A stretch of 64,000 nucleotides of DNA from the NCBI RefSeq assembly GCF_045348435.1, contig NZ_CP157484.1, positions 4,650,001-4,714,000 of the forward strand. Reading direction: 5' to 3'. Numbering within the stretch: position 1 is the stretch's first letter; the number at the start of each line of letters is the position of its first letter. This stretch comes from Alsobacter sp045348435. GTDB taxonomy: Bacteria > Pseudomonadota > Alphaproteobacteria > Rhizobiales > Beijerinckiaceae. This document shows positions 26,383 through 33,882 of the stretch, one piece after another. A program made the translations under genes and the position numbers. The notes beneath the pieces are model-generated. The model saw only the letters and a program-made list of their open reading frames with translations, was not told the DNA's origin and did no database searches.

Positions 26383-27285
26383 TCAGTGCAGTCCCGGTCC
26401 GCTCCGGGGCTCCCTTGCGAGCCAGTCCTCGACGCGCGCGAGCTTGTCGGGGTTGCGCATCGTGTAGAACGCCGCGACCCGGCCGTCCTCGATCGCCAGC
26501 GCCGTGGTCTGGAGCGTGCCCCAGCGGTCGAAGGCGACGAACCCCGGCAGGCCGTCGATGACGGCCGCCTGGACCCAGCGCGGCGGATCGCCGGGCTTCG
26601 CCGCAAGGCCCGCGATCAGCCGCAGCACCTTGTCACGCCCGTAGATCGGGTTGAGATGGGCCGGCTTCTTGCCGCCGCCGTCGGCGTAGGCGACGACGTT
26701 CTCCGACAGCATGGCCTTGAGGCCCTCGGCGTCGTTGCGCGCCACCGCGTCGAAGAAGGCGCGGGCGATCGCCTCGCCCTCGTTCCCCTTCAGCGGATAG
26801 CGTGGCCGCTCGGAGCGGACATGGGCGCGGGCCCTGGCGGCGAGCTGACGGCAGGCCGCCTCGTCGCGCCCGATGGCGCGGGCCACCTCCGCGAAGGGCA
26901 TGTCGAAGACGTCGTGCAGCAGGAACGCCGCCCGCTCCAGCGGCGAGAGGCGTTCGAGCGCCAGCATCAGCGTCAGCGAGACGTCCTCGGCCTCGACGGC
27001 GCCGTCCTCCTCGGCCACCTCGATCAGCGGCTCCGGCAGCCAGAAGCCGACATAGCTCTCACGCTTGACGCGGGCCGACTTCAGGTGGTCGAGACAGAGC
27101 CGCGTCACGGTGCGCGACAGGAAGGCCGCGGGGTTGCTCACCTCGTCGCGGTCGGCGCGGCTCCAGCGCAGCCAGGCGTCCTGGACGATGTCCTCAGCCT
27201 CGGCGAGGGAGCCCAGCATGCGGTAGGCGATGCGCAGCAGCCGAGGCCGCATCGCCTCGAAGGCGCCGGCCTCAGGCCCGGTCAC
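26383..27285 (-). CDS. ECF41-family RNA polymerase sigma factor
   Basis: 300-aa extracytoplasmic-function sigma factor with sigma2 (PRLLRIAYRMLGSLAEAEDIVQDAWLRW), a linker with WLPEPL (about 82–87), sigma4 (LERLSPLERAAFLLHDVFDMPFAEVARAIG) and a SnoaL-like C-terminal domain carrying DGGGKK (about 205) and NPDKL (near 280). WLPEPL, DGGGK and NPDKL are the hallmarks of the ECF41 group, whose C-terminal domain controls activity without a separate anti-sigma factor. GTG 27285 has GGGAGG at 5-base spacing; GTG 27291 overlaps that site. It overlaps its partner gene by 14 bases. Confidence 0.95.
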   Translation of the reverse strand: MTGPEAGAFEAMRPRLLRIAYRMLGSLAEAEDIVQDAWLRWSRADRDEVSNPAAFLSRTVTRLCLDHLKSARVKRESYVGFWLPEPLIEVAEEDGAVEAEDVSLTLMLALERLSPLERAAFLLHDVFDMPFAEVARAIGRDEAACRQLAARARAHVRSERPRYPLKGNEGEAIARAFFDAVARNDAEGLKAMLSENVVAYADGGGKKPAHLNPIYGRDKVLRLIAGLAAKPGDPPRWVQAAVIDGLPGFVAFDRWGTLQTTALAIEDGRVAAFYTMRNPDKLARVEDWLAREPRSGPGLH

Positions 27286-27733
27286 GCGCACCTCCCATGT
27301 CCGGCACGGACCGGAAGCCGATGGCGAGCCTGTTCCAGGCGTTGATCGTGGTGATGGCCAGCGTCAGGTTCACCTGCTCCTCCTCGGAGAACTGCGCCTT
27401 CAACGGGTCGTAGTCGGCATCGGGTGCATGGGTCGTCGCGACCAGCGTCAGCGCGTCCGTCCAGGCCAGCGCCGCCCGCTCCTTGTCCGTGTAGCAGGGC
27501 GCCTCGCGCCAGCCGTCGAGGAGGTAGATGCGCTCCTCCGTCTCGCCCTGGGCCCGCGCGTCGCGGGTATGCATGTGCAGGCAATAGGCGCAGCCGTTGA
27601 TCTGCGAGGCCCGGATCTTGACGAGCTCCAGCAGGCTCTTGTCGAGGCCGGATGCGGCCACGGTCTGGGTCAGGTCGACCAGCTTGAGGATGCCGGCGGG
27701 CGGCTGCTTCATCGGGTTGAGGCGCGGCGTCAT
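27272..27733 (-). CDS. Carboxymuconolactone decarboxylase (AhpD-like) family protein, ECF41 partner
   Basis: 153 aa. The AhpD-type active site INGCAYCLHMHTRDA has the CxxC-x3-H pattern that gives peroxidase or reductase activity in relatives. It is the classic genetic partner of ECF41 factors. The start is decided by the promoter: the CGTC −10 element ends at 27764, one base before ATG 27763, so a transcript would begin inside that frame. ATG 27733, with AGGAG 6–7 bases ahead, is therefore the real start. Confidence 0.92.
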   Translation of the reverse strand: MTPRLNPMKQPPAGILKLVDLTQTVAASGLDKSLLELVKIRASQINGCAYCLHMHTRDARAQGETEERIYLLDGWREAPCYTDKERAALAWTDALTLVATTHAPDADYDPLKAQFSEEEQVNLTLAITTINAWNRLAIGFRSVPDMGGARDRA

Positions 27734-27763
27734 GACGAACTCCTGGTTCCGGTTCGCAACCAT

Positions 27764-27790
27764 GACGAAGCGAAGTCGCAGGACGTGACA
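27764..27790 (-). promoter_or_regulatory. ECF41-type promoter (P1) of the partner–ECF41–monooxygenase–reductase operon
   Basis: On the minus strand: TGTCACG (27790–27784), 16 bases, CGTC (27767–27764). Published ECF41 promoters have a TGTCAC-like −35 and a CGTC −10 at this spacing. Its position before the partner gene means that the sigma factor, encoded in the same operon, would also control its own level. Confidence 0.85.
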
Positions 27791-27822
27791 TCGCCCGACT
27801 CCTAAAAAAATCGAGCGCCGCG

Positions 27823-27849
27823 TGTCACGCCGGGGCTCCGCCGTTCGTC
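27823..27849 (+). promoter_or_regulatory. ECF41-type promoter (P2), divergent from P1
   Basis: TGTCACG (27823–27829), 16 bases, CGTC (27846–27849), facing the isochorismatase-like gene. The −35 elements of P1 and P2 are 32 bases apart, back to back. A leader of about 30 bases would precede the TTG start at 27887. Confidence 0.82.
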
Positions 27850-27886
27850 AATGCCCGGTCCGGGCGCAAGCGCAGGAGAAGAGACG

Positions 27887-28462
27887 TTGAAAGACATGGA
27901 TCCGCGGTCGACGGCGCTGATCGTCGTCGACGTCCAGAAGGCCTTCCAGGATTGGGAGGAGACCGGCGCCGGTCGGAACAATCCCGATGCCGTCGGCAAC
28001 ATCGCCGCCCTCCTCGACGGCTTCCGGAGCGCCCGGTCGCCGATCTTCCATATCCGCCACCGCGGCGCCGCGCCCGACAGCCTTTTCCAGGGGAGCGCCT
28101 GCGACGTGATCCAGGAAGCGGAGGAGCGGAACGGCGAGCCGGTCCTCTGGAAGACCGTCAACAGCGCCTTCATCGGGACCGGCCTCGAAGAGATGCTGCG
28201 CCGGCAAGGCGTCCGGACCGTCGTGATCTGCGGCGCCACGAGCAACCACTGCGTCGAGACCACGACCCGGATGGCCGGAAACCTCGGCTTCGATGCGCGT
28301 TTCGTCGGCGACGCGACCTGGACCTTCGATCGCCGCGGACCAGACGGCCGGATGCATCGAGCGCAGGACATCCAGGCCATGACGGAAGCCAACCTGTCCG
28401 GCGAGTTCGCCGAGATCGTGGCGTCCCGGGACGTGCTGCGGACCCTCTCCGGCGGAATCTGA
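27887..28462 (+). CDS. Isochorismatase-like cysteine hydrolase (paralogue 1)
   Basis: 191-aa cysteine hydrolase. The catalytic triad is seen as Asp in ALIVVDVQ, Lys in LWKTVNSAFIGT and Cys in CGATSNHCVETT. Relatives cleave amides or isochorismate. TTG 27887 is the best start: AGGAG lies 8 bases upstream and the TTG aligns exactly with the ATG of the paralogue at 35473 (LKDMDPRSTAL against MTPIDPHATAL); ATG 27851 would sit at the transcription start of P2. It leads an operon with the membrane protein that begins 2 bases after its stop. Confidence 0.9.
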   Translation: MKDMDPRSTALIVVDVQKAFQDWEETGAGRNNPDAVGNIAALLDGFRSARSPIFHIRHRGAAPDSLFQGSACDVIQEAEERNGEPVLWKTVNSAFIGTGLEEMLRRQGVRTVVICGATSNHCVETTTRMAGNLGFDARFVGDATWTFDRRGPDGRMHRAQDIQAMTEANLSGEFAEIVASRDVLRTLSGGI

Positions 28463-28464
28463 CC

Positions 28465-28896
28465 ATGGATACCCTGCTCGTCTGGTTGCTCGCGATCTAT
28501 TCCGCCTTAGCCCTCCTCAAGCCCGTCTTCTTCGCGGTCCTGCCCTACGGAAAGCGACGGTCCATGCTCGACCGCAGCTACGCCGGCCGCACCAGCGCCA
28601 CGTCGCGGTCGGATCCGATCCTGATCGTCTTCTGCCTCGTGCTGGTGGGGCTTCTGGCGCGGCGCGGCGCTGAGCCCGCAAGCTTCCTGACGGGTCTGCT
28701 TGTCGGCATGACGCTCATCCAGGTCTACTTCCACCGCTACTCGATTCCGTTGAACGAGGCCGAGGCCCCGCCACCGCCCCACTCCCCGATCAAGACGATG
28801 TCCTACGCCATCCAGGCCGCGCCCGGCCGCGCCGGGATCGAGCTCGCGATCATCGCGGTCCTCCTCGCCTGGTCGCTCTGGAGCCTGCTGGCCTGA
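28465..28896 (+). CDS. Small integral membrane protein, function unknown
   Basis: 143 aa with four hydrophobic stretches (about residues 3–26, 52–66, 73–88 and 124–142). I do not recognise the family. A conserved-looking middle section, KRRSMLDRSYAGRTSATSRSD, is polar and Arg-rich and would be a cytoplasmic loop. It begins 2 bases after the isochorismatase stop, so the two are almost certainly cotranscribed from ECF41 promoter P2. Confidence 0.75.
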   Translation: MDTLLVWLLAIYSALALLKPVFFAVLPYGKRRSMLDRSYAGRTSATSRSDPILIVFCLVLVGLLARRGAEPASFLTGLLVGMTLIQVYFHRYSIPLNEAEAPPPPHSPIKTMSYAIQAAPGRAGIELAIIAVLLAWSLWSLLA

Positions 28897-28924
28897 TCCG
28901 CGCGACGACTTTTCGAGGGCGCCA

Positions 28925-28951
28925 TGTCACGTCTTCCCGGCGCCGGTCGTC
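28925..28951 (+). promoter_or_regulatory. ECF41-type promoter (P3) for the second FMN reductase
   Basis: TGTCACG (28925–28931), 16 bases, CGTC (28948–28951), in the short gap after the membrane protein gene. It points to the reductase start at 28980; the upstream ATG 28956 would lie at the transcription start and is excluded. Confidence 0.78.
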
Positions 28952-28979
28952 CTGCATGGAAGCGACGGGAGCAAGCAAC

Positions 28980-29558
28980 ATGACCGAACCGATCCGGATC
29001 GCGATGATCCTCGGCAGCACCAGGCCCGGCCGGTTCTGCGACACCGTCGCTGCATGGACCGGCGAGGCGATCCGGCGCGCCGGCGGGTTCGAGCTCGACG
29101 TCGTGGATCCCCTTCTCGTCGACCTGCCGGTCCATCACCCGCGCGAGCCGCATGCCCGCGTCCGCGACCTGCGGGCGCGCATCGGGCGGGCCGACGCCGC
29201 CATGGTGGTGACGCCGGAATACAACCACGGCTATCCGGCGGCCCTGAAGCACGTCGTCGACCTGGTCGGCCCCGAGTGGCGCGCCAAGCCCGTCGGGTTC
29301 GTGTCATACGGAGGGCTCTCGGGAGGGATCCGCGCCGTCGAGCAGCTGCGCGGCGTGTTCGCCGAGCTGCACGCCGTGACGATCCGCGACGCCGTCGCCT
29401 TTCCGAACGCGTCGGAGCGGTTCGGCACGGACGGAGCGCTGATCGAGCCGCCGCGCTTCGAGCGCCAGGCCCACGTCATGCTGGAGCGGTTGCGCTGGTG
29501 GGCGGCTGCTCTGAGGGCCGCGCGCACGGTCGAGCCCTATCCAGCCGGCATCGCCTGA
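28980..29558 (+). CDS. NAD(P)H-dependent FMN reductase (second of two)
   Basis: 192-aa flavodoxin-like reductase with IRIAMILGSTRPGRFCDTVAAW at the FMN site and TPEYNHGYPAALKHVVDLVGPEWRAKPVGFVSYGG, the family signature. It belongs to a different branch from the reductase at 24646 (NHGYP rather than AHGIP). GGGAG precedes ATG 28980. It has its own ECF41-type promoter, so both flavin reductases of this cluster are predicted to respond to the same sigma factor. Confidence 0.92.
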   Translation: MTEPIRIAMILGSTRPGRFCDTVAAWTGEAIRRAGGFELDVVDPLLVDLPVHHPREPHARVRDLRARIGRADAAMVVTPEYNHGYPAALKHVVDLVGPEWRAKPVGFVSYGGLSGGIRAVEQLRGVFAELHAVTIRDAVAFPNASERFGTDGALIEPPRFERQAHVMLERLRWWAAALRAARTVEPYPAGIA

Positions 29559-29735
29559 ACCAACGGGGTTCTCTCGATACGAGAAGGCCCTCGCGACGCG
29601 AGAGCCCGCTGTGCGGCGCACCCGTCGATGAACTCGGTTCACAGATCATGTTCCAGCGGCACGGATAGGCACAGACCGCCGGCCTCGACACCTTAGCCCC
29701 GGATGCCGGCCAGGCCCGGCGCAGGAGACTTCGTC

Positions 29736-30770
29736 ATGGAATACCGGCAACTCGGCCGATCCGGCCTCAAGGTCCCCGTCCTGAGCTTCGGCGCGGGCAC
29801 TTTCGGCGGATCAGGGCCGCTCTTCAGCCACTGGGGCACGACCGACGCCCGCGAGGCGCAGCGCCTCGTCGACAGCTGCCTCGACGCGGGCGTCAACCTG
29901 TTCGACACGGCGGACGTCTATTCCGCCGGCGCGTCGGAGGAGGTGCTCGGGGCGGCGGTGAAGGGTCGCCGCGACAAGGTGCTGCTCTCCACCAAGACGG
30001 GCCTGCCGATGGGCGACGGTCCCAACGAGGCCGGCACCTCGCGGGCCCGTCTGCTGGACGGCGTCGACGCGGCGCTGCGGCGGCTCGGGACCGATTATCT
30101 GGACCTGCTCCAGCTCCATGCCTTCGATGCTCTCACGCCCGTCGAGGAGGTGCTGCAGGCGCTGGATGCCCTCGTGCGGGACGGCAAGGTCCGCTACGTC
30201 GGCGTCTCCAACTTCGCCGGCTGGCAGATCATGAAGTCGCTCGCCGCCGCCGACCGCCATGGCTACCCGCGCTACGTCGCCAACCAGGTCTACTATTCGC
30301 TCGTCGGGCGCGACTACGAGCACGACCTGATGCCGCTCGGCCTCGACCAGGGGCTCGGCGCGCTGGTCTGGAGCCCGCTCGGCTGGGGCCGCCTCACCGG
30401 CAAGGTCGGCCGCGGCCGGCCAATCCCGGCGGGCAGCCGGCTGCACGAGACGGCGTCCTTCGGCCCTCCCGTCGAGGACGAACGCCTCTACACGGTCGTA
30501 GACGCGCTGGAGGCCGTGGCGGCCGAGACGGGTCGCTCCGCGCCGCAGATCGCCATCGCCTGGCTGCTGCGCCGCCCGACGGTGTCGAGCGTCATCCTGG
30601 GCGCCCGCAACGAGGAGCAACTGCGGCAGAACCTCGGGGCCGTAGGCTGGGAGCTCGCGCCCGAGCACGTGCGCCGGCTCGACGCCGCGAGCGCGACGAC
30701 GCCGCCCTACCCGCACTTTCCCTATCACCGGCAAGAGGGCTTCGCCCGCCTCAATCCCCCCTTGGTCTGA
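29736..30770 (+). CDS. Aldo/keto reductase
   Basis: 344-aa TIM-barrel NADPH oxidoreductase. The catalytic Tyr is in NLFDTADVYSAGASEE, Lys in KVLLSTKTGLP and His in DYLDLLQLHAFD; PTVSSVILGARNEEQL near the end binds the cofactor phosphate. Length fits the AKR11–13-like bacterial group. ATG 29736 has AGGAG at 7 bases. No ECF41 element lies upstream; the 177-base gap contains two small dyads (TCTCG-ATA-CGAGA and CTCGC-GAC-GCGAG) without a T-run. Confidence 0.93.
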   Translation: MEYRQLGRSGLKVPVLSFGAGTFGGSGPLFSHWGTTDAREAQRLVDSCLDAGVNLFDTADVYSAGASEEVLGAAVKGRRDKVLLSTKTGLPMGDGPNEAGTSRARLLDGVDAALRRLGTDYLDLLQLHAFDALTPVEEVLQALDALVRDGKVRYVGVSNFAGWQIMKSLAAADRHGYPRYVANQVYYSLVGRDYEHDLMPLGLDQGLGALVWSPLGWGRLTGKVGRGRPIPAGSRLHETASFGPPVEDERLYTVVDALEAVAAETGRSAPQIAIAWLLRRPTVSSVILGARNEEQLRQNLGAVGWELAPEHVRRLDAASATTPPYPHFPYHRQEGFARLNPPLV

Positions 30771-30783
30771 GGAGGCCCGGACC

Positions 30784-32019
30784 ATGCTGCAGTCCCGTCT
30801 CGCCATCGCCGCCATCCTGCTGGCCGCGGCCGCATCTCCCGCCGCCGCGGGCGTCTGGACGGCCACCTGGGCCGCGAGCCCGGAGGCGACCTGGGGAGCG
30901 AAGCTTCCGCTCCCGACCCGCATCCCTGCGACCCTCGCCGACGCCACCGTGCGCCAGGTCGCCCGCATCGCGCTGGGCGGCGACGGGCTTCGGATCGAGA
31001 TCTCGAACCGCTACGGCCCGGAGCCCCTCCAGATCGGCTCGGCCCACGTCGCCGCGGCCTTCGGCGGAGGAGCGATCGACCCGAAGACGGACCACGCCGT
31101 CCGCTTCGGCGGTTCGGCGAAGGTCTCCGTTCCCCCCGGCCAGGCCGTCGTGAGCGACCCCGTCGACCTTTCGGTCGCGGATCTCGCCAAGGTCGCCGTC
31201 TCGCTGTACCTGCCGAAGGAGACGCCCCTCGCCACGTTCCATTGGGACGGCAAGGAGACGGCGTATGTCGCCCGCGGCGACCATGGCGCCGCCGAGAAGA
31301 TCTCCCCCGAGAGCACCTTGGAGGCGCGCCTGTTCCTGACCGCCATCCACGTTGAGCGGCCGCAGTCGACGGCGGTCGTGGCGGCGTTCGGCGATTCCAT
31401 CACGGACGGCGACGGCGTCTCCGTCGACGGGGACCGGCGCTGGCCCGACATCCTCGCCGAGCGGCTCGCCCCGCAGGGCGTGTCGGTGATCAACGCCGGC
31501 ATCTCGGGAGCGCGTCTCCTGAAGCCGGGCATGGGTGAGGCGGGGCTGGACCGCTTCGACCGCGACGTCCTGGCCCAGCCCGGCATCCGCTCGGTCATCG
31601 TGATGATGGGGACCAACGACCTCGCCTGGGGAGAGACGCCGTTCGACCCGCACTCGGCGCCGTTCCTGCCGGCCGCGATCGAGGACGGCTACCGCAAGCT
31701 CGTCGCGCGCGCCCACGCTCGCGGGGTCCGGATAGTCGGCGCCACCATCACCCCGTTCGAGGGCGCCTTCGCGGGGACGCCCATCGCCAACTTCTGGAAC
31801 CCCGCGAAGAACAGGGTCCGTCTGGCCGTGAACGAGTGGATCCGCACTTCGGGGACCTTCGACGCGGTGCTCGACTTCGACGCCGTGGCGCGGGATCCGA
31901 ACGACGTCTCCAAGCTGCGGGCGGACGTGGACTCTGGCGACCACCTGCATCCCGGCGACGCGGGCAACGCCGTGGTGGCCGAAGGCATCGACCTCGGTGC
32001 GGTGCTCGGCGCCAGGTAG
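30784..32019 (+). CDS. Secreted SGNH/GDSL hydrolase
   Basis: 411 aa with a signal peptide (MLQSRLAIAAILLAAAASPAAA). The N-terminal half is a beta-rich accessory domain; the esterase part starts at VVAAFGDSITDGDG with the nucleophilic Ser, continues with GMTN-type MGTNDLAWGE and ends with SGDHLHPGDAGN, which supplies Asp and His. This layout is common in periplasmic or secreted carbohydrate esterases and lipases. It starts 13 bases after the aldo/keto reductase gene, so the two probably form one operon. Confidence 0.92.
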   Translation: MLQSRLAIAAILLAAAASPAAAGVWTATWAASPEATWGAKLPLPTRIPATLADATVRQVARIALGGDGLRIEISNRYGPEPLQIGSAHVAAAFGGGAIDPKTDHAVRFGGSAKVSVPPGQAVVSDPVDLSVADLAKVAVSLYLPKETPLATFHWDGKETAYVARGDHGAAEKISPESTLEARLFLTAIHVERPQSTAVVAAFGDSITDGDGVSVDGDRRWPDILAERLAPQGVSVINAGISGARLLKPGMGEAGLDRFDRDVLAQPGIRSVIVMMGTNDLAWGETPFDPHSAPFLPAAIEDGYRKLVARAHARGVRIVGATITPFEGAFAGTPIANFWNPAKNRVRLAVNEWIRTSGTFDAVLDFDAVARDPNDVSKLRADVDSGDHLHPGDAGNAVVAEGIDLGAVLGAR

Positions 32020-32047
32020 ACGGAGGCGGCTCCCCGGCCAGGACTCT

Positions 32048-32289
32048 TACTCGGGAATGACGAGGGGGCCGCAGTCGCTGTCGGCCACGCCGGTCGGCTC
32101 GAACCAGGTCTCGCCCGGCGCGTAGGCCTTGGCCGGCTCTCAGGCGAGCTGGGACCGCAGCGTGCCCTTGAGCACGTAGGCCGTCACCGATCCCGGATGC
32201 CGGTGCGGCAGCGACGAGGCCAGGGGCGGGATCAACCGCACCCCGATCGCGCCGGAGGTCCCGGCCAGGAGCACGCGTTGCTGGGTCAT
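32048..32289 (-). pseudogene. Chimeric remnant: epimerase N-terminus joined to a cupin fragment, with an in-frame stop
   Basis: From ATG 32289 the frame begins MTQQRVLLAGTSGAIGVRL, the Rossmann start of an NAD-dependent epimerase, and switches after about 22 residues to a cupin core (LPHRHPGSVTAYVLKG). At QLA the frame meets TGA where cupins of this type have Gly-Glu (TGA for GGA), then continues EPAKAYAPGETWFEPTGV to TAA 32048. It therefore looks like a deletion that fused two genes, followed by a nonsense change. It overlaps the end of the GNAT gene by ATGA, so it was the second cistron of that operon. Confidence 0.72.
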
Positions 32290-33176
32290 GATCTCTCCTT
32301 CTTCTCGTCGAATGCGGCCGCGACCCTTTCCGACAAATCGAGCTCCATCTCGAACTGGGCGATGGCGGTGCGCTCGAAGCCCGTCCGCGCCAGGAACCCG
32401 GGCGCGAGGTCCTCGGGGGTGTCGGCGGCGATCAAGAGGTCCTGCCCCGGAAGGATGCCCGCCAGCGCCTCGACCATCCGCCGGCCGAGGCCCCGGCCCC
32501 GCGCCTGCCGGGCGACGACGAGGGTCCGCAGGACGACCCCGCCCGTCCTGGCGGGCTCGACCAGGGCGAACGCCTCGTCCGCGAGCGCGTAGCCGCGCGC
32601 CGGGGAAACCGCGGCGGCCATCGTCTCGGCGGCCATCGTCCAGGGAAGATCGGCCTCGCCGTGCTCGGCGACCCGCCGCGCCACGAGCGCGGGATCGGCC
32701 TCGGCCAGGTCCGCGGGCCAGGGGCAGTCGGCGCCGAATGGCCGGCGTTAGCCGACAAGCGTTCGGTGGTCGCGGAACCCCAGGCGGCGGTAGAGCCGGA
32801 GGGCGGGCTCGTTGGACGTGATCACTTCGAGCAGCAGGCGGCGGACGCAGGACCGGCGCAGGTCGGCCACGACGTCCTGCAGAACATCCGCACCCAAGCC
32901 TCGACCGCGGCGCTCCCGGACCACTCCCATGGCGGCGACCCGGGCGGTCCAGCCCCGCCGCGCCACCAGGACGACCGCGACCGGACGATCGCCGTCCAGC
33001 AACACGCGGCTGGCGGTGCGATCGAGGGTCTCGCGCCGGAACCGCGCGTCGAAGCTCTCCGCCGAGAACCCCAGCGGAACGACGTAGCCCTCGAACGCGG
33101 CCGTCGTGATCTCGGCCAACGCGGCTGTGGAGTACGCCAGCGCTGGCCGGCTGGTGGGTCCGGTGTTTTCGTCCAT
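32286..33176 (-). pseudogene. Two-domain GNAT acetyltransferase split by a nonsense codon
   Basis: The first GNAT domain runs from ATG 33176 to TAA 32748 (142 codons, with VVRERRGRGLGADVLQDVV as the acetyl-CoA loop). In the same frame, directly after the stop, comes a second GNAT-like domain (VARQARGRGLGRRMVEALA) ending EMELDLSERVAAAFDEKKERS at 32286. The junction reads HRTLVG-stop-RRPFGADCPW; a TAC at 32750–32748 instead of TAA would restore one continuous 296-aa tandem protein. The second half could also start at GTG 32684 as a separate 132-aa protein. I favour a broken single gene. Confidence 0.7.
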
Positions 33177-33217
33177 CGGCTCGGCTCCGGCGGAGGGCGC
33201 CGCCTTTCGCCAAGCAG

Positions 33218-33243
33218 GACGAGGCGGGCGGCCTTACGTGACA
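33218..33243 (-). promoter_or_regulatory. Variant ECF41-type element with a 15-base spacer (P6)
   Basis: On the minus strand: TGTCACG (33243–33237), only 15 bases, CGTC (33221–33218), about 42 bases upstream of the GNAT start. Both half-sites are intact but the spacer is one base shorter than in the other five copies. The downstream genes are broken, so the promoter may also have decayed. Confidence 0.5.
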
Positions 33244-33350
33244 TCGGGGCTCCACGACTGACGCGCGCTCCCTGAACGGTCAAAATCCCACCCGTCCGCG
33301 CTTTCCGCAGCCGCAGTTCTGCCGGCCTGACCTGCAGATTATCTCCACCA

Positions 33351-33803
33351 CTAGGACTCGAGCTTGGCGAGCAGCGCCTCCAGCCGGTCCGCCTCCGCCT
33401 CGTCCAGCTTCGCGGCGACGCTCTCGCGCAAGGCCTTGGCGTAGACCTGCCACATGCGGGCCTGCGTCTCGCGTCCCTTGTCGGTGATCACCACCCAGCG
33501 GCCTCGGCCGTCGTCGCCGAAGGCTTCGCGCCGCACCAGCCCCTGTCGCTCGAGCCGATCGAGCAGTCGCGAGAGGTTGTACTGGGCCAGCAGCGTGCGC
33601 TCCTCGATCTCGAAGGGCCGCAGGCGCCCGTCCTCGGGCCGCGTGAGTTCGAGCAGCACGTCGTACCAGCCGAGCGGCGGCATCCCCTCGGCCTTGAGGG
33701 CGCGCTCGACCGCCGCTTGGACCGTCTGCTGGGCCCGGGTCAGGCGCACCCAGGCGCGCACGGCGGAGGGCGGGACGGCGTCTCGGCTGGGCTTCCTTTG
33801 CAT
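33351..33803 (-). CDS. MarR family transcriptional regulator
   Basis: 150-aa winged-helix repressor. The family core reads LARLTRAQQTVQAAVERALKAEGMP-like dimer helices, then LLAQYNLSRLLDRLERQGLVRREAFGDDGRGRWVVITDKGRE with the recognition helix and wing. It is divergent from doxX with a 79-base gap containing a strong dyad operator at 33849–33866 and a weaker one touching its own start codon, so it likely represses itself and the doxX–GST pair. Confidence 0.92.
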   Translation of the reverse strand: MQRKPSRDAVPPSAVRAWVRLTRAQQTVQAAVERALKAEGMPPLGWYDVLLELTRPEDGRLRPFEIEERTLLAQYNLSRLLDRLERQGLVRREAFGDDGRGRWVVITDKGRETQARMWQVYAKALRESVAAKLDEAEADRLEALLAKLES

Positions 33804-33848
33804 AGATGCAACTACATCCAGATTGACGCCGATGGCAAGGCGCTCCTA

Positions 33849-33866
33849 TAGATGCAGACGCATCTA
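33849..33866. promoter_or_regulatory. MarR-type operator
   Basis: TAGATGC-N4-GCATCTA, a perfect 7-bp dyad of 18 bases, 17 bases before the doxX start. A related, imperfect copy (TAGATG…CATCCA, 33803–33820) overlaps the marR start codon. Two sites in one divergent promoter are typical of MarR autoregulation. Confidence 0.75.
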
Positions 33867-33882
33867 ATTCGGAGCTTCCCTC

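Noticed and set aside
27734..27763. Upstream ATG 27763 as the start of the AhpD-like partner gene
   Set aside because: It lies one base after the −10 element of its own promoter, while ATG 27733 has AGGAG in good position.
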